Source: Actinomycetota bacterium (GTDB lineage: Bacteria > Actinomycetota > Acidimicrobiia > Acidimicrobiales > Aldehydirespiratoraceae). Taken from it: a DNA stretch of 64,000 nt. Positions 42,538-51,085 of this stretch are shown here, piece after piece. The first letter of the stretch is position 1. Each line of letters opens with the position of its first letter. The notes beneath the pieces were generated by a model. It was not told the DNA's origin and searched no databases. It saw nothing but the letters and a program-made list of their open reading frames with translations. Position numbers and translations under genes: made by a program. The stretch is from positions 106,419-170,418 of the forward strand of contig JAPOHW010000005.1 of NCBI GenBank assembly GCA_029979265.1, written 5' to 3'.

Positions 42538-43745
42538 TGTCGATTCCGAGGCTCATCTCGGTCGACGACCACGTCGTCGAACCACCCGACCTGTGGGAGC
42601 GCTGGCTGCCGGCGAAACATCGCGCTGACGGCCCACGGGTCGAGCGCCAGAAAGGGCACGTCCGGTTCTCGGCGCGGCGGCAGTACTTCAGGCCGTCCGA
42701 CGACCACGGTGCCGTGTGGGCTGACATATGGGTCTACGACGGCGCGGGAATGCCGCTCGTCGGTGGGCTCGCCTCGGCAGGCACTGACCGCGGTGCGGCG
42801 GACAATGCCCCGATGCTCTACGACGAGATGCGCCCGGGCACCCATCAGCAGGCCGCGCGCCTGGAAGACATGGACGCCAACCACACCGAGGCGTCGCTCT
42901 GTTTCCCGACCGTGCCGAGATTCTGCGGACAAACCTTCCTGGAGGCGTCCGATAAGGACCTCGCCCTCGCGTGTGTCGAGGCGTACAACAACTGGATGAT
43001 CGAGGAATGGTGCGGCGGGGTGGGTTCCGGCCGACTGCTACCGATGACCCTTGTCCCGCTCTGGGACGCCACCCTCGCTGCTGCAGAGGTCCGGCGCTGC
43101 GCCGCTAAAGGCAACACCTCGATCGCCTTTAGCGAGAGCCCACCGGCGCTCGACCTTCCGAGCATCCATTCCGACTACTGGGACCCGCTGTGGGCGGCTT
43201 GTGTCGACACCGAGACCAACGTCAACTGTCACGTGGGATCGTCATCCACGTTTCCGATCACCGGGCCCGACTCGCCGATGGTGACGAGCCTCTCCTTGTT
43301 GCACGAGGGCACACAGCGAGCACTTGTCGACTGGCTCTGTTCCGGCGTCTTTGAGCGATTCGACGAACTCCGGGTCGTGTTGAGCGAGGGGCAAATCGGC
43401 TGGATGCCCTATGCAATCGAAAGACTCGACGCGGCATGGGCCAAGCACCGCGGCTATTCGGGTCTAGAAGGTCGTCTTACCAAGCCACCGAGCGAATACG
43501 TCGATGGCCACCTGTACGGCTGTCTCGTCGACGACTTCGTTGGCATGGAGATGCGCCACCACCTCCCGATGCACCAACTGATGTTCGAGGTCGACTACCC
43601 GCATGGTGACTCGAACTGGCCGAACTCCGTGGCAGTCGTCGAGCGTTTGATCCAGCGAACCGAGCTAACCCCGGAGGAGGTCCGCATGATCGTGCGCGAC
43701 AACGCGATCGCCTGCTACCGACTCGAACGCTTCGGGATCTCCTGA
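42537..43745 (+). CDS. amidohydrolase family (ACMSD/decarboxylase-like) protein
   Basis: This 402-residue amidohydrolase_2 member starts with ISVDDHVVEPPDLWERW, carries NVNCHVGSSSTFP in mid-barrel, VVLSEGQIGWMPY, and FEVDYPHGDSNWP as the final metal Asp loop. This type is widespread in actinobacterial degradation clusters and related to metal-dependent decarboxylases or hydrolases. The first motif reads DDHVVEP, with His-x-x-Glu instead of His-x-His. ATG 42537 overlaps the stop of a 23-codon frame (TGATG). Related to the proteins at 4954 and 51086. Confidence 0.88.
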   Translation: MSIPRLISVDDHVVEPPDLWERWLPAKHRADGPRVERQKGHVRFSARRQYFRPSDDHGAVWADIWVYDGAGMPLVGGLASAGTDRGAADNAPMLYDEMRPGTHQQAARLEDMDANHTEASLCFPTVPRFCGQTFLEASDKDLALACVEAYNNWMIEEWCGGVGSGRLLPMTLVPLWDATLAAAEVRRCAAKGNTSIAFSESPPALDLPSIHSDYWDPLWAACVDTETNVNCHVGSSSTFPITGPDSPMVTSLSLLHEGTQRALVDWLCSGVFERFDELRVVLSEGQIGWMPYAIERLDAAWAKHRGYSGLEGRLTKPPSEYVDGHLYGCLVDDFVGMEMRHHLPMHQLMFEVDYPHGDSNWPNSVAVVERLIQRTELTPEEVRMIVRDNAIACYRLERFGIS

Positions 43746-43792
43746 GTCGTTCTGATCGGCAAGACTCTTCTTGACGGCAAGGGAGCACCATC

Positions 43793-44767
43793 GTGTACGA
43801 CGTCATGATTCGGGGCGGAGACCTCATCGACGGAACCGGCGTCGCGTGCCGACGAGCAGACATTGGCATCATCGGCGACCGCGTCGCGACCATCGGCGAT
43901 CTCTCCGGCGCCGAAGCCAACGCCGAAATCGATGCCAGTGGACGGATTGTCAGCCCCGGGTTCATCGACGTCCATACTCACATCGACGCCCAAGTCTTCT
44001 GGGACTCGACTGTGTCGCCGTCACCACTGCACGGTGTGACGACGGTGATAGCGGGGAACTGCGGCTTCAGTGTGCAGCCACTTGGCGACGACCCTGCCGA
44101 CGCCGATTACCTCATGCGCATGCTCAGCCGCATGGAGGGCATGCCGCTGCGCTCCCTTCAGGAAGGGGTGCCGTGGGACTGGGTGTCGACGGCCGACTAC
44201 CTCGACGCGATCGACGGGACGACCGCGATCAACACAGCGTTCAAGGTCGGGCACTCTGCGGTCCGCCGAGTCGTCATGGGCCCGGACGCGAAGCGTCGGA
44301 CCGCAGAGGCTCATGAGATCGACGCGATGCGCGACCTCCTCCGAGCCGGCCTGGCGGCAGGCGCGATCGGGTTCTCTTCGTCATGGTCGAGTACGCACAA
44401 CGACACCGAGCAGAACATGGTGCCCAGCCGTTACGCCAGCCGCAACGAACTCATCGCACTGTGCGGGGTCCTCGCGGACTTCCCCGGGACGTCGCTCGAA
44501 TTCATCCCCACCATCGGGACCTTTGACGGTGAGGTCGCCGATCTGCTGGCCGAGATGGCACTCGCGGCGCAGGCGCCGCTCAACTGGAACGTGCTCGCCG
44601 TCACCGCCAAGGACCTCGACGACTGCTTCGCAGGCGCCGCGCGCCTCTATGCGGAAGCGAACGGCATCGATCACGTCCTCTGCAACGGCATTGAGATCGT
44701 GCAGGGGACCGAGTTCACCGATGCCCGACCGGGCATCGTGCTACGGGCCGGTACCCACACCGGCTGA
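43793..44767 (+). pseudogene. N-acyl-D-amino-acid deacylase-like protein with large internal deletion
   Basis: This 324-codon frame begins like a D-aminoacylase/amidohydrolase_3 enzyme: VMIRGGDLIDGTG, GFIDVHTHIDAQVFWD with the HxH metal motif, GVTTVIAGNCGF. It proceeds to about residue 280 (LNWNVLAVTAKDLDDCFA). It then joins the family's normal C-terminus: GAARLYAEANGIDHVLCNGI, then ARPGIVLRAG. Full-length relatives have about 530-580 residues, so some 220-250 residues of the barrel, including the late metal/catalytic Asp region, are missing in frame near 44630. A protein can be made but is unlikely to be an active deacylase. GTG start with GGGAG upstream. Confidence 0.68.
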
Positions 44768-44779
44768 GGAGGAACATCG

Positions 44780-45577
44780 ATGGATTACGGCATCGCCGGC
44801 AAGGTCGCTCTCGTGGTCGGAGGCAGCAAGGGGATGGGACGCGCGGCGGCCGAGATGCTCGCCGCAGAAGGCTGCCGAGTCGCAGTCGTGGCGCGCTCCC
44901 GAAAGCACATCGACCGCGCCGTCGCAGCCATCGCCGAGCGCGGCGGGGAGGCGATCGGGGTATCGGCCGACGCGACGTCGAAGGACGACATCGACCGGGC
45001 GGTCGCCGACATCACGGAGACATTCGGTCCACCGGAGATCGTGATCACCCAGGCCGACTTCCACGTACGCGGGTTCTTCGAGGAGATCGATGACGACGAG
45101 GCATTCGTGGAGTCCTTCCGCACGTACACGATGAGTCAGGTCCACATACTGCGGGCCGTACTACCGGGGATGAAGCGAGCCGGGTGGGGCCGCTTCGTGC
45201 ACATCGGGTCAGCCACCGCGAAAGAACCACAGAACAATCCGCCGCACACCGTCGCCAACGGGACCCGACCTTCGACGGTCGGGCTGCTCAAAAGCCTCGC
45301 CGACGAGTACGCCCAGTTTGGCATCACCATCAACACAGTGGCGCCTGGGTGGATCGCGACCCGCACGACCGAGTGGTACCTCGAGCACCACGAGGGCCTG
45401 ACCGACTCCGAACAGCGGCGTGCGTGGATGATCGACGAGGCAGGCGTACCCGCTGGTCGCCTCGGTTCGCCCGCCGAGATCGCGTCGACGATCGTGTACC
45501 TGTGCTCGAATCTCGCCGGCTACCTCACGGGCCACTACATCGCGGTCGATGGCGGCCACCATCGCTCCGCCTTTTGA
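44780..45577 (+). CDS. SDR-family protein without the canonical Tyr-x3-Lys
   Basis: This 265-residue Rossmann protein has VVGGSKGMGRAAAEML and ends TGHYIAVDGGHHR like an SDR. It lacks NNAG (reads ITQADFHVRGFF), and the Tyr-x3-Lys site reads ANGTRPSTVG, so Tyr and Lys are replaced by Ala and Arg. A known SDR subgroup carries a Ser-Asn-x-x-Arg-like version at this place; its chemistry is poorly understood. HIGSATAKE supplies a Ser. The ATG follows GAGGAGG-like sequence 12 nt after the deacylase remnant. It is the last gene of the operon starting at 40097. Confidence 0.85.
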   Translation: MDYGIAGKVALVVGGSKGMGRAAAEMLAAEGCRVAVVARSRKHIDRAVAAIAERGGEAIGVSADATSKDDIDRAVADITETFGPPEIVITQADFHVRGFFEEIDDDEAFVESFRTYTMSQVHILRAVLPGMKRAGWGRFVHIGSATAKEPQNNPPHTVANGTRPSTVGLLKSLADEYAQFGITINTVAPGWIATRTTEWYLEHHEGLTDSEQRRAWMIDEAGVPAGRLGSPAEIASTIVYLCSNLAGYLTGHYIAVDGGHHRSAF

Positions 45578-45657
45578 TTTCACTCATCGCAACCGTGTAC
45601 TGCGAACCAGTAGGCGGCGACGCGCCCAAGGGCATCGGGTTCGCACCGCGAAACGAG

Positions 45658-45673
45658 TTGACGCTACTGTCAG
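45658..45673. promoter_or_regulatory. operator palindrome overlapping the aldo/keto reductase promoter
   Basis: TTGACGCTACTGTCAG matches YTGACR-N4-YGTCAR. Its core contains TACTGT (45665-45670), followed by 7 nt and the GTG start, so operator and -10 coincide. Confidence 0.83.
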
Positions 45674-45677
45674 ATTT

Positions 45678-46559
45678 GTGACCGACCGGATACTCACCGA
45701 TGATGTCGTCGGAACCTTCACGATCGGCGGCGATCTCACCGTCCGTCGGCTTGGGTTCGGTGCGATGCGCATCTCCGGCGCCCGCGACTCAGATGGCGTG
45801 CGCGATCGCTCCACCGCTCGCCTCCTGATCCGGCGTGTCGTGGAGCGCGGCGTCAACTTCATCGACACGGCCAACATCTACGGCTACGGCGAGTCCGAGG
45901 AAATCATCGCCGAGGCACTCCACCCCTACCCCGACGACTTGGTGATCACCACGAAAGCGGGCTACCTACCGGGCAAGATCCAACGGGGACACATCACGTT
46001 GCCGGCCAAGGGGGACCCAGCGCACATTCGCGAAGAGTGTGAGAAAAGCCTCCGTCGGCTGCGAGTCGACACGATCGACCTCTACCAGGTCCACGCGCCA
46101 GACCCGTTCGTGCCCTACGACGAGACGATCGGGGCATTCGTCGAACTCCAGCAGGCTGGCAAGATCCGCCACATCGGCATCTCCAACGTCACTGCCGAGC
46201 AGCTCGCGTTCGCGCAGCGACACTGCACCGTCGCGACCGTGCAGAATCGGTACAACGCCGGCGACCGCGCCAGCGACGCGGTGATTGCGGCGTGCGAGAC
46301 CGACCGCATTGGATTCATGCCGTGGGCTCCCATCCTCCTCCATAGCCGACGGGTGCGCGCCGTCGCATCGGACGTCGCCACGGCACACGGGGCCACGCTG
46401 CAGCAGGTCGCCTTGCAGTGGCTCCTGCATCGGTCTCCCAACATCTTGCCGATCCCCGGCACCTCTGATGTCGCTCACGCGGACGACAACATCGACAGCG
46501 CGTGGGTCACCCTCATCCCCGACGAACTCCACCGCATCGACGAAGCCGCAGGAGGCTGA
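45678..46559 (+). CDS. aldo/keto reductase
   Basis: This 293-residue aldo/keto reductase has LGFGAMRISG, NFIDTANIYGYGESEEIIAEAL (Asp and Tyr of the active site), ITTKAGY (Lys), DLYQVHAPD (His) and the C-terminal ILPIPGTSDVAH that binds NADPH. The catalytic tetrad is intact. GTG 45678 is the leaderless-type start 7 nt after TACTGT; the operator ends 4 nt before it. It heads the operon 45678-49298 with an acyl-CoA dehydrogenase, LLM enzyme and hydrolase, and probably reduces a ketone or aldehyde in the pathway. Confidence 0.92.
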   Translation: MTDRILTDDVVGTFTIGGDLTVRRLGFGAMRISGARDSDGVRDRSTARLLIRRVVERGVNFIDTANIYGYGESEEIIAEALHPYPDDLVITTKAGYLPGKIQRGHITLPAKGDPAHIREECEKSLRRLRVDTIDLYQVHAPDPFVPYDETIGAFVELQQAGKIRHIGISNVTAEQLAFAQRHCTVATVQNRYNAGDRASDAVIAACETDRIGFMPWAPILLHSRRVRAVASDVATAHGATLQQVALQWLLHRSPNILPIPGTSDVAHADDNIDSAWVTLIPDELHRIDEAAGG

Positions 46560-46561
46560 GG

Positions 46562-47686
46562 ATGAACGACGACACCATCAATCCGCACGCGGCGGAACTG
46601 CGGCCGATACTCGAGGCGATCATGGAGCGGCATCGGGAGCAGTGGGGCGACAGCACGGAGTGGGACGCCCTCGCCGACTTCCAACGCGAACTGGGCAAGG
46701 CCGGTTGGGGTGCACCGCAGTGGCCGGTCGAGATCGGTGGACGCGGGCTCGGCGTCGTTGACACACTCGCCTGCGACCGAGAGTTCGCTCGAGTCGACGC
46801 GCCGAACCGCGTCGCCGTCTTCGGCACCAACAACGTCGGCCCCACAATTGCCGCCTTCGGCACCGATGAGCAGAAGGTTCACCTGGCGGCCATGTTGAAC
46901 GGTGACGAGTTCTGGTGCCAAGGATTCAGCGAGCCTGACTTCGGTAGCGACCTAGCAGGGCTTCGTACCCGAGCTGACATCACCGAGGACGGCTTCCTGG
47001 TCAACGGCCAGAAGGTCTGGACGTCGATCGGCATGCACGCCTCACACTGCATGCTCCTCGTCCGCACCGACCCCGACGCCCCGAAGCACACCGGCATCTC
47101 GGTACTGCTGGTCCCGATGGACACGCCGGGACTCACCCGCCGACCGATCCAGCAGATCAACGGGGAATCCGAGTTCGCCGAACTCTTCTTCGAGGACATG
47201 TTCGTGCCGGCGTCCGCCCTGCTCGGACCATTGCACGAGGGATGGCGGATCACGATGGCGACGCTCGGGTTCGAGCGCGCCGGAGTGATCAGCATCGCAG
47301 GCAAGCTCGCCAACGACATCAAAGAGTTGACGTTCTCACCCGAGGTCGCTGGAGCATCGGCGACGGTCCGCCAGCAGGTGATGACGTTGTACTCCGACGC
47401 TCGGATCCTCGAGTGGATGGGCGAACGCGCCCTTGCCAACATCAACGACGTCGCCGCTGCCAGCGCAGCGGCTTCACTGATCAAACAGACCTGGTCGACG
47501 CTGAGCAAGCGCTACGCAGAAGTCCGGTGCGACCTCGCGGGTCTCGACGCGATCGCCGGACTCGCACCCGAAGCAAGCCGAGGACTTCTCACCAGTCGGG
47601 CATCGACGATCGCCGGCGGCACGACCGAGGTCATGAAGAACATCCTCGGTGAGCGAAACCTCGGCCTACCGCGCGAACCCCGCTGA
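46562..47686 (+). CDS. acyl-CoA dehydrogenase
   Basis: This 374-residue acyl-CoA dehydrogenase has PVEIGGRGLGVVDT, WCQGFSEPDFGSDLAGL, NGQKVWTSIGMHAS and a C-terminal IAGGTTEVMKNILGERNLGL segment. Apart from AGG-T in place of YEG-T it is a standard member. ATG 46562 has GGAGGCTGAG upstream, 2 nt after the reductase stop. Unlike the other clusters it has no partner-subunit gene, so it may be a homotetramer. Confidence 0.92.
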   Translation: MNDDTINPHAAELRPILEAIMERHREQWGDSTEWDALADFQRELGKAGWGAPQWPVEIGGRGLGVVDTLACDREFARVDAPNRVAVFGTNNVGPTIAAFGTDEQKVHLAAMLNGDEFWCQGFSEPDFGSDLAGLRTRADITEDGFLVNGQKVWTSIGMHASHCMLLVRTDPDAPKHTGISVLLVPMDTPGLTRRPIQQINGESEFAELFFEDMFVPASALLGPLHEGWRITMATLGFERAGVISIAGKLANDIKELTFSPEVAGASATVRQQVMTLYSDARILEWMGERALANINDVAAASAAASLIKQTWSTLSKRYAEVRCDLAGLDAIAGLAPEASRGLLTSRASTIAGGTTEVMKNILGERNLGLPREPR

Positions 47687-47718
47687 CCATCAACAACGTT
47701 GACCTGGAGGGTCGATCC

Positions 47719-48573
47719 ATGGAACTCGGATTTTCGTCGATGAACACCCCCGAAGACGTGCGACCCGACGTGCTCGCTCGAGCGCTGGAGGACCGCGGGT
47801 ACACATCGTTCTTCATCGGCGAGCACTCACACATCCCTGCATCACGTCGCACGCCCTATCCGTCGGGCGGCGAGATGCCCGACCAGTACCGCCGCATGAT
47901 GGATCCCTTCGTCTCGCTCACGATGGCCGCACAGGCGACCGAGCGGCTTCAGATCGGCATTGGGGTCTGCCTCGTGCTCGAGCACCACGTGCTCGACCTC
48001 GCGAAGTCTGTGGCCACCCTCGACCACCTGTCCGGGGGCCGGCTGTTGTTCGGAGTTGGGGTCGGCTGGAACGAGGAGGAGCTCGCCAATCACCGCCCCG
48101 ACGTCCCCTGGGCGCAGCGGTACCGGGCCACCGAGGAGTGCATCGCCGCGCTCCGGACGTGTTGGACGGACGAAGACTCCGAGTACCACGGAGAGTTCTT
48201 CGACTTCGACCCGGTGTGGTCGTATCCCAAGCCCATCCAGCGGCCCCACCCTCCCGTCCTGTTGGGTACAGGAGGACCTCTCGGCACCAAACACGCCATC
48301 AGGTGGGCGGACGAGTGGATGCCGATGGACGTGGCGCTGGGAAACGTGCCCAAACGAATCGCCAGGTTCCGCGAGCTGGCAGCCGAGGCGGGCCGTGAGA
48401 TCCCGATCTCGCTGGTCACCTTCGGGGACCCGACACCAGAGACGCTCCACTCGTACCGGGAGCTCGGCGTCGTTCGCTGTGTGATCGGAGCCGCACGCGA
48501 GGGCTGGGACGATCCCGCTACGACATTGCCTTTCATCGACCGGTACGCGCCGCTGATCACCGATCTGACGTGA
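47719..48573 (+). CDS. LLM-class (F420-type) oxidoreductase
   Basis: This 284-residue luciferase-like enzyme shows YTSFFIGEHSHIPASR, ERLQIGIGVCLVLEHHVLDLAKSVATLDHLSGGRLLFGVGVGW and PHPPVLLGTGG. It belongs to a different LLM branch from the 12866/52313 pair, lacking their HPAPSA-W motif. CTGGAGG precedes the ATG. The stop overlaps the next hydrolase gene (GTGA). Likely an F420-dependent reductase or oxygenase step on the ring or side chain. Confidence 0.9.
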   Translation: MELGFSSMNTPEDVRPDVLARALEDRGYTSFFIGEHSHIPASRRTPYPSGGEMPDQYRRMMDPFVSLTMAAQATERLQIGIGVCLVLEHHVLDLAKSVATLDHLSGGRLLFGVGVGWNEEELANHRPDVPWAQRYRATEECIAALRTCWTDEDSEYHGEFFDFDPVWSYPKPIQRPHPPVLLGTGGPLGTKHAIRWADEWMPMDVALGNVPKRIARFRELAAEAGREIPISLVTFGDPTPETLHSYRELGVVRCVIGAAREGWDDPATTLPFIDRYAPLITDLT

Positions 48574-49298
48574 GGGAGTCCTTCACTAGGCGCAGCGGCG
48601 TCCGTATCCGATACCTCGACAACTCGCCCTCGGACCCGGTCGGACTCCCAATCCTGCTGTCACCCGGCTTCACCGATCAGGCGGACGAGTACGTCGAGGT
48701 GTTGGACTTCTTCTCCCCCCGGCGCGTGCTCGTGATCGAGGTGCGCGGTCGCGGTGGTAGTGAGTCACCAACGAGCGGGTACACCGCTACCGACCACGCC
48801 GACGATCTCCGCGCCGTCCTCGACGAGGAAGGTGTCGAGCGGTTCCATGCCATGACGTTCTCGCGCGGCACGACCTGGGCACTCGACGTGGTCCTCGCCG
48901 ACCCTGGTCGTGCTGCGAGCGTCTGTATCGGCGATTACTGGCCGTGCGAGCACGCCCTGGACGCGGCCGTGGCCGAGCAGGTCATGGCAGGTCGCTTCCG
49001 CGGCAAGCCACTCGTGGATCGGGTGGAGCCGCACGTGATCCCCTCGTTGTTCGCAGCGTCCGTCGATCGCGACCTCCACGACGATCTCGCAGCCACCGGG
49101 CTCCCAGTACTGGTGGCGACCGGCACCGAACAGGGCTGCATCCTCGACGGCGACGCCCTCGACGAGTACCGGGACCGGATACCCGGTGTCGAGGTGGTGA
49201 CGATCACGGGCGCATCACACGATCTGTTCCGACCGGACCGACTCGCGTACCCACGAGCAGTCGCCGACTTCATCAGGCGCCGCACCCGAGACGTCTGA
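48570..49298 (+). CDS. alpha/beta hydrolase
   Basis: This 242-residue alpha/beta hydrolase has ILLSPGFTDQADEY (Ser-Pro-Gly-Phe instead of His-Gly at the oxyanion loop), VIEVRGRGGS, a nucleophile elbow AMTFSRGTTWA in which Thr replaces the first Gly of GxSxG, and a late ASHDLF His. The triad is plausible. GTG start overlaps the LLM stop by 4 nt. Its TGA is directly followed by the TGA of the convergent SDR, forming TGATCA with no gap. Confidence 0.85.
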   Translation: MRESFTRRSGVRIRYLDNSPSDPVGLPILLSPGFTDQADEYVEVLDFFSPRRVLVIEVRGRGGSESPTSGYTATDHADDLRAVLDEEGVERFHAMTFSRGTTWALDVVLADPGRAASVCIGDYWPCEHALDAAVAEQVMAGRFRGKPLVDRVEPHVIPSLFAASVDRDLHDDLAATGLPVLVATGTEQGCILDGDALDEYRDRIPGVEVVTITGASHDLFRPDRLAYPRAVADFIRRRTRDV

Positions 49299-50132
49299 TC
49301 AGATCCAGCGACTGGTCATGCCGAGAACTCGTTGACCGCTCATGTCCTTGAACTTCAGGCCCACCATCTTCTCCACCAGTTCACTCGTCTGATAGCGGAG
49401 CATCGGCTCGTCTACCGCTGCGACGTCCCATAGCAACTGGGCGATCTCGTCGTTGGTCTGCGCTGCGTCGAATGCCGAGTCCTGCACAGCCTGGAACCTG
49501 CCGCGCGGCTCCGCGTACGGGCCGTCACTCGATTGCTGCTGTGGTCCGCGCGACTTGTCGACGAACACACCCGATACCGGCCCGGGCTCGACCAACGAGA
49601 CGTGGACACCGAACTGCGCGGCCACCGGGGCGAACGACTCCAGCAGTCCCTCGAGCGCGAACTTCGACATGCAATACGCGTCGTTGAACGGCTGGCCGAT
49701 CGCACCCGACACGCTCGACACGGCGATGAAGCGCCCGCCAGGGCGTGACCGCCACACCGGCATGACACCGTGGATCAGACGTACAGCACCGAGCACATTG
49801 GTCTCGAACAACGCACGGAAGTCATCAACCGACAACTCCTCGGTCGTACCGTCGATGCCGATGCCTGCGTTACTGATCACGACGTCGATCCCGCCGTGAT
49901 CGGCCAGAACGGCCTCGAGTCCGGACGCCGTCCCGGCGTCGTCGGACACGTCGAGCACACGGATGTCCGCCGATACACCGGCATCGGCGAGCCCCTGACG
50001 AAGGGAGCCAGCGCGGTCGAGGTCGCGCATGGTTGCGATCACCATGTCGCCGCCACGGGCGAACTTCACCGCTGCAGCCAACCCGATGCCGCTCGAACAA
50101 CCCGTGATCAGTACGGTACGCGTCTCGGTCAC
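49299..50132 (-). CDS. short-chain dehydrogenase (retinol-dehydrogenase-like)
   Basis: This 277-residue SDR has LITGCSSGIG, SNAGIG, SSVSGAIGQPFNDAYCMSKFALEGL and a longer C-terminal part than its neighbours, as in the retinol/17-beta-hydroxysteroid dehydrogenase-like branch of the family. Tyr-x3-Lys (YCMSK) is intact. GTG 50132 overlaps the stop of the thioesterase gene upstream. The C-terminus ends at the convergent hydrolase stop with no spacer. Confidence 0.9.
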   Translation of the reverse strand: MTETRTVLITGCSSGIGLAAAVKFARGGDMVIATMRDLDRAGSLRQGLADAGVSADIRVLDVSDDAGTASGLEAVLADHGGIDVVISNAGIGIDGTTEELSVDDFRALFETNVLGAVRLIHGVMPVWRSRPGGRFIAVSSVSGAIGQPFNDAYCMSKFALEGLLESFAPVAAQFGVHVSLVEPGPVSGVFVDKSRGPQQQSSDGPYAEPRGRFQAVQDSAFDAAQTNDEIAQLLWDVAAVDEPMLRYQTSELVEKMVGLKFKDMSGQRVLGMTSRWI

Positions 50133-50971
50133 CGGTCCTCCTCCTTCGGCGGTCGGAGCAACATCTCTTGGGCCAGCATCGCGACGAGATTTCCGTCGAG
50201 ATCGTGCGCACTACCCGTGTACAGGCCTCGGTGCGAACCGACTTTGGCAGGGGTGCAGTCGTAGACGACCCAGTCGTCGGCCCGGCTGGCATGGTGGAAC
50301 CAGAGCGAATGGTCGATGCTCGGACCGCCCGCGGGCACACCCGACATCCGGAGGTCGCCGAACCCGGCCGTCACGTCGGAGGCGAAGGCGTGCATGCACG
50401 CATGGACGATCGGATCGTCAGGGAGCGGGACGTTGACTCTGATCCATGCCCGATCGACCGAGCCGTCGAAAGGCGCGTCGTCGCCCGGGGCGGGAGGAAC
50501 GTGAATGTCGAGCACGGGACACCAGGCTCGCACCAATGGCGGCGACGCCTCCGGCGGACGGAGCCCAGCAGTCGGGCGTTGCACGTACTCGGGGCCCTCG
50601 ATGGGAGTACTGAACGAGCACGCCATCTCCCAGATCACCTCCCCGTTCTGCATCGCGGCCACGCGGCGAGCCGATAGCGACCGACCGTCGCGGTCACGGT
50701 CGACCATGAACACCACAGGCTTCTTGTGATCCCCTCTACGGAGGAAGTAGCCGTGCAACGAGTGCGGCTGTCGGTTCCCCGGAACCGTCTCGGCGGCGGC
50801 TCGCAATGCCATCGCCGCCACTTCGCCGCCGTACAAGCTGACGCGATCCTCCGGCCAGATGCCGGGAACTCCGCGGTAGATGTTCGGGTCGATCCGCTCG
50901 AGTTCGAGGAACGCCAGCAGCTCGTCGGCGGAATGCTGATCGCGGAGCGGATGCCGACCGACGTGCGTCAT
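50129..50971 (-). CDS. acyl-CoA thioesterase II (TesB-type double hotdog)
   Basis: This ~280-residue protein is a TesB-type acyl-CoA thioesterase. It has IYRGVPGIWPEDRVSLYGGEVAAMALRAA, a segment characteristic of TesB, SLHGYFLRRGDHKKP, and in the second half AFASDVTAG, IDHSLWFHHASRADDWVVYD and GLYTG. Asp, Ser/Thr and Gln-type active residues appear in place. The frame begins at ATG 51031, but that codon touches the operator at 51032 and would lie upstream of the TSS if TATCGT in the operator is the -10; I therefore prefer ATG 50971, which gives normal TesB length. Confidence 0.88.
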   Translation of the reverse strand: MTHVGRHPLRDQHSADELLAFLELERIDPNIYRGVPGIWPEDRVSLYGGEVAAMALRAAAETVPGNRQPHSLHGYFLRRGDHKKPVVFMVDRDRDGRSLSARRVAAMQNGEVIWEMACSFSTPIEGPEYVQRPTAGLRPPEASPPLVRAWCPVLDIHVPPAPGDDAPFDGSVDRAWIRVNVPLPDDPIVHACMHAFASDVTAGFGDLRMSGVPAGGPSIDHSLWFHHASRADDWVVYDCTPAKVGSHRGLYTGSAHDLDGNLVAMLAQEMLLRPPKEEDR

Positions 50972-51031
50972 GGCGTGATCGTGCTTCACGAAGCGGCCGA
51001 CAGAGGTATCACGAGTTGACGGTCCATTCAT

Positions 51032-51047
51032 TTGACGATAGTGTCAA
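51032..51047. promoter_or_regulatory. operator palindrome in the 50971/51086 divergent promoter
   Basis: TTGACGATAGTGTCAA matches YTGACR-N4-YGTCAR with fully complementary arms. The core reads TATCGT on the minus strand (a -10 candidate for the thioesterase operon) and TAGTGT on the plus strand (for the amidohydrolase). Confidence 0.85.
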
Positions 51048-51085
51048 GTTTCACGAATCACCGCATCTTGCCGGGAGGAACACTG

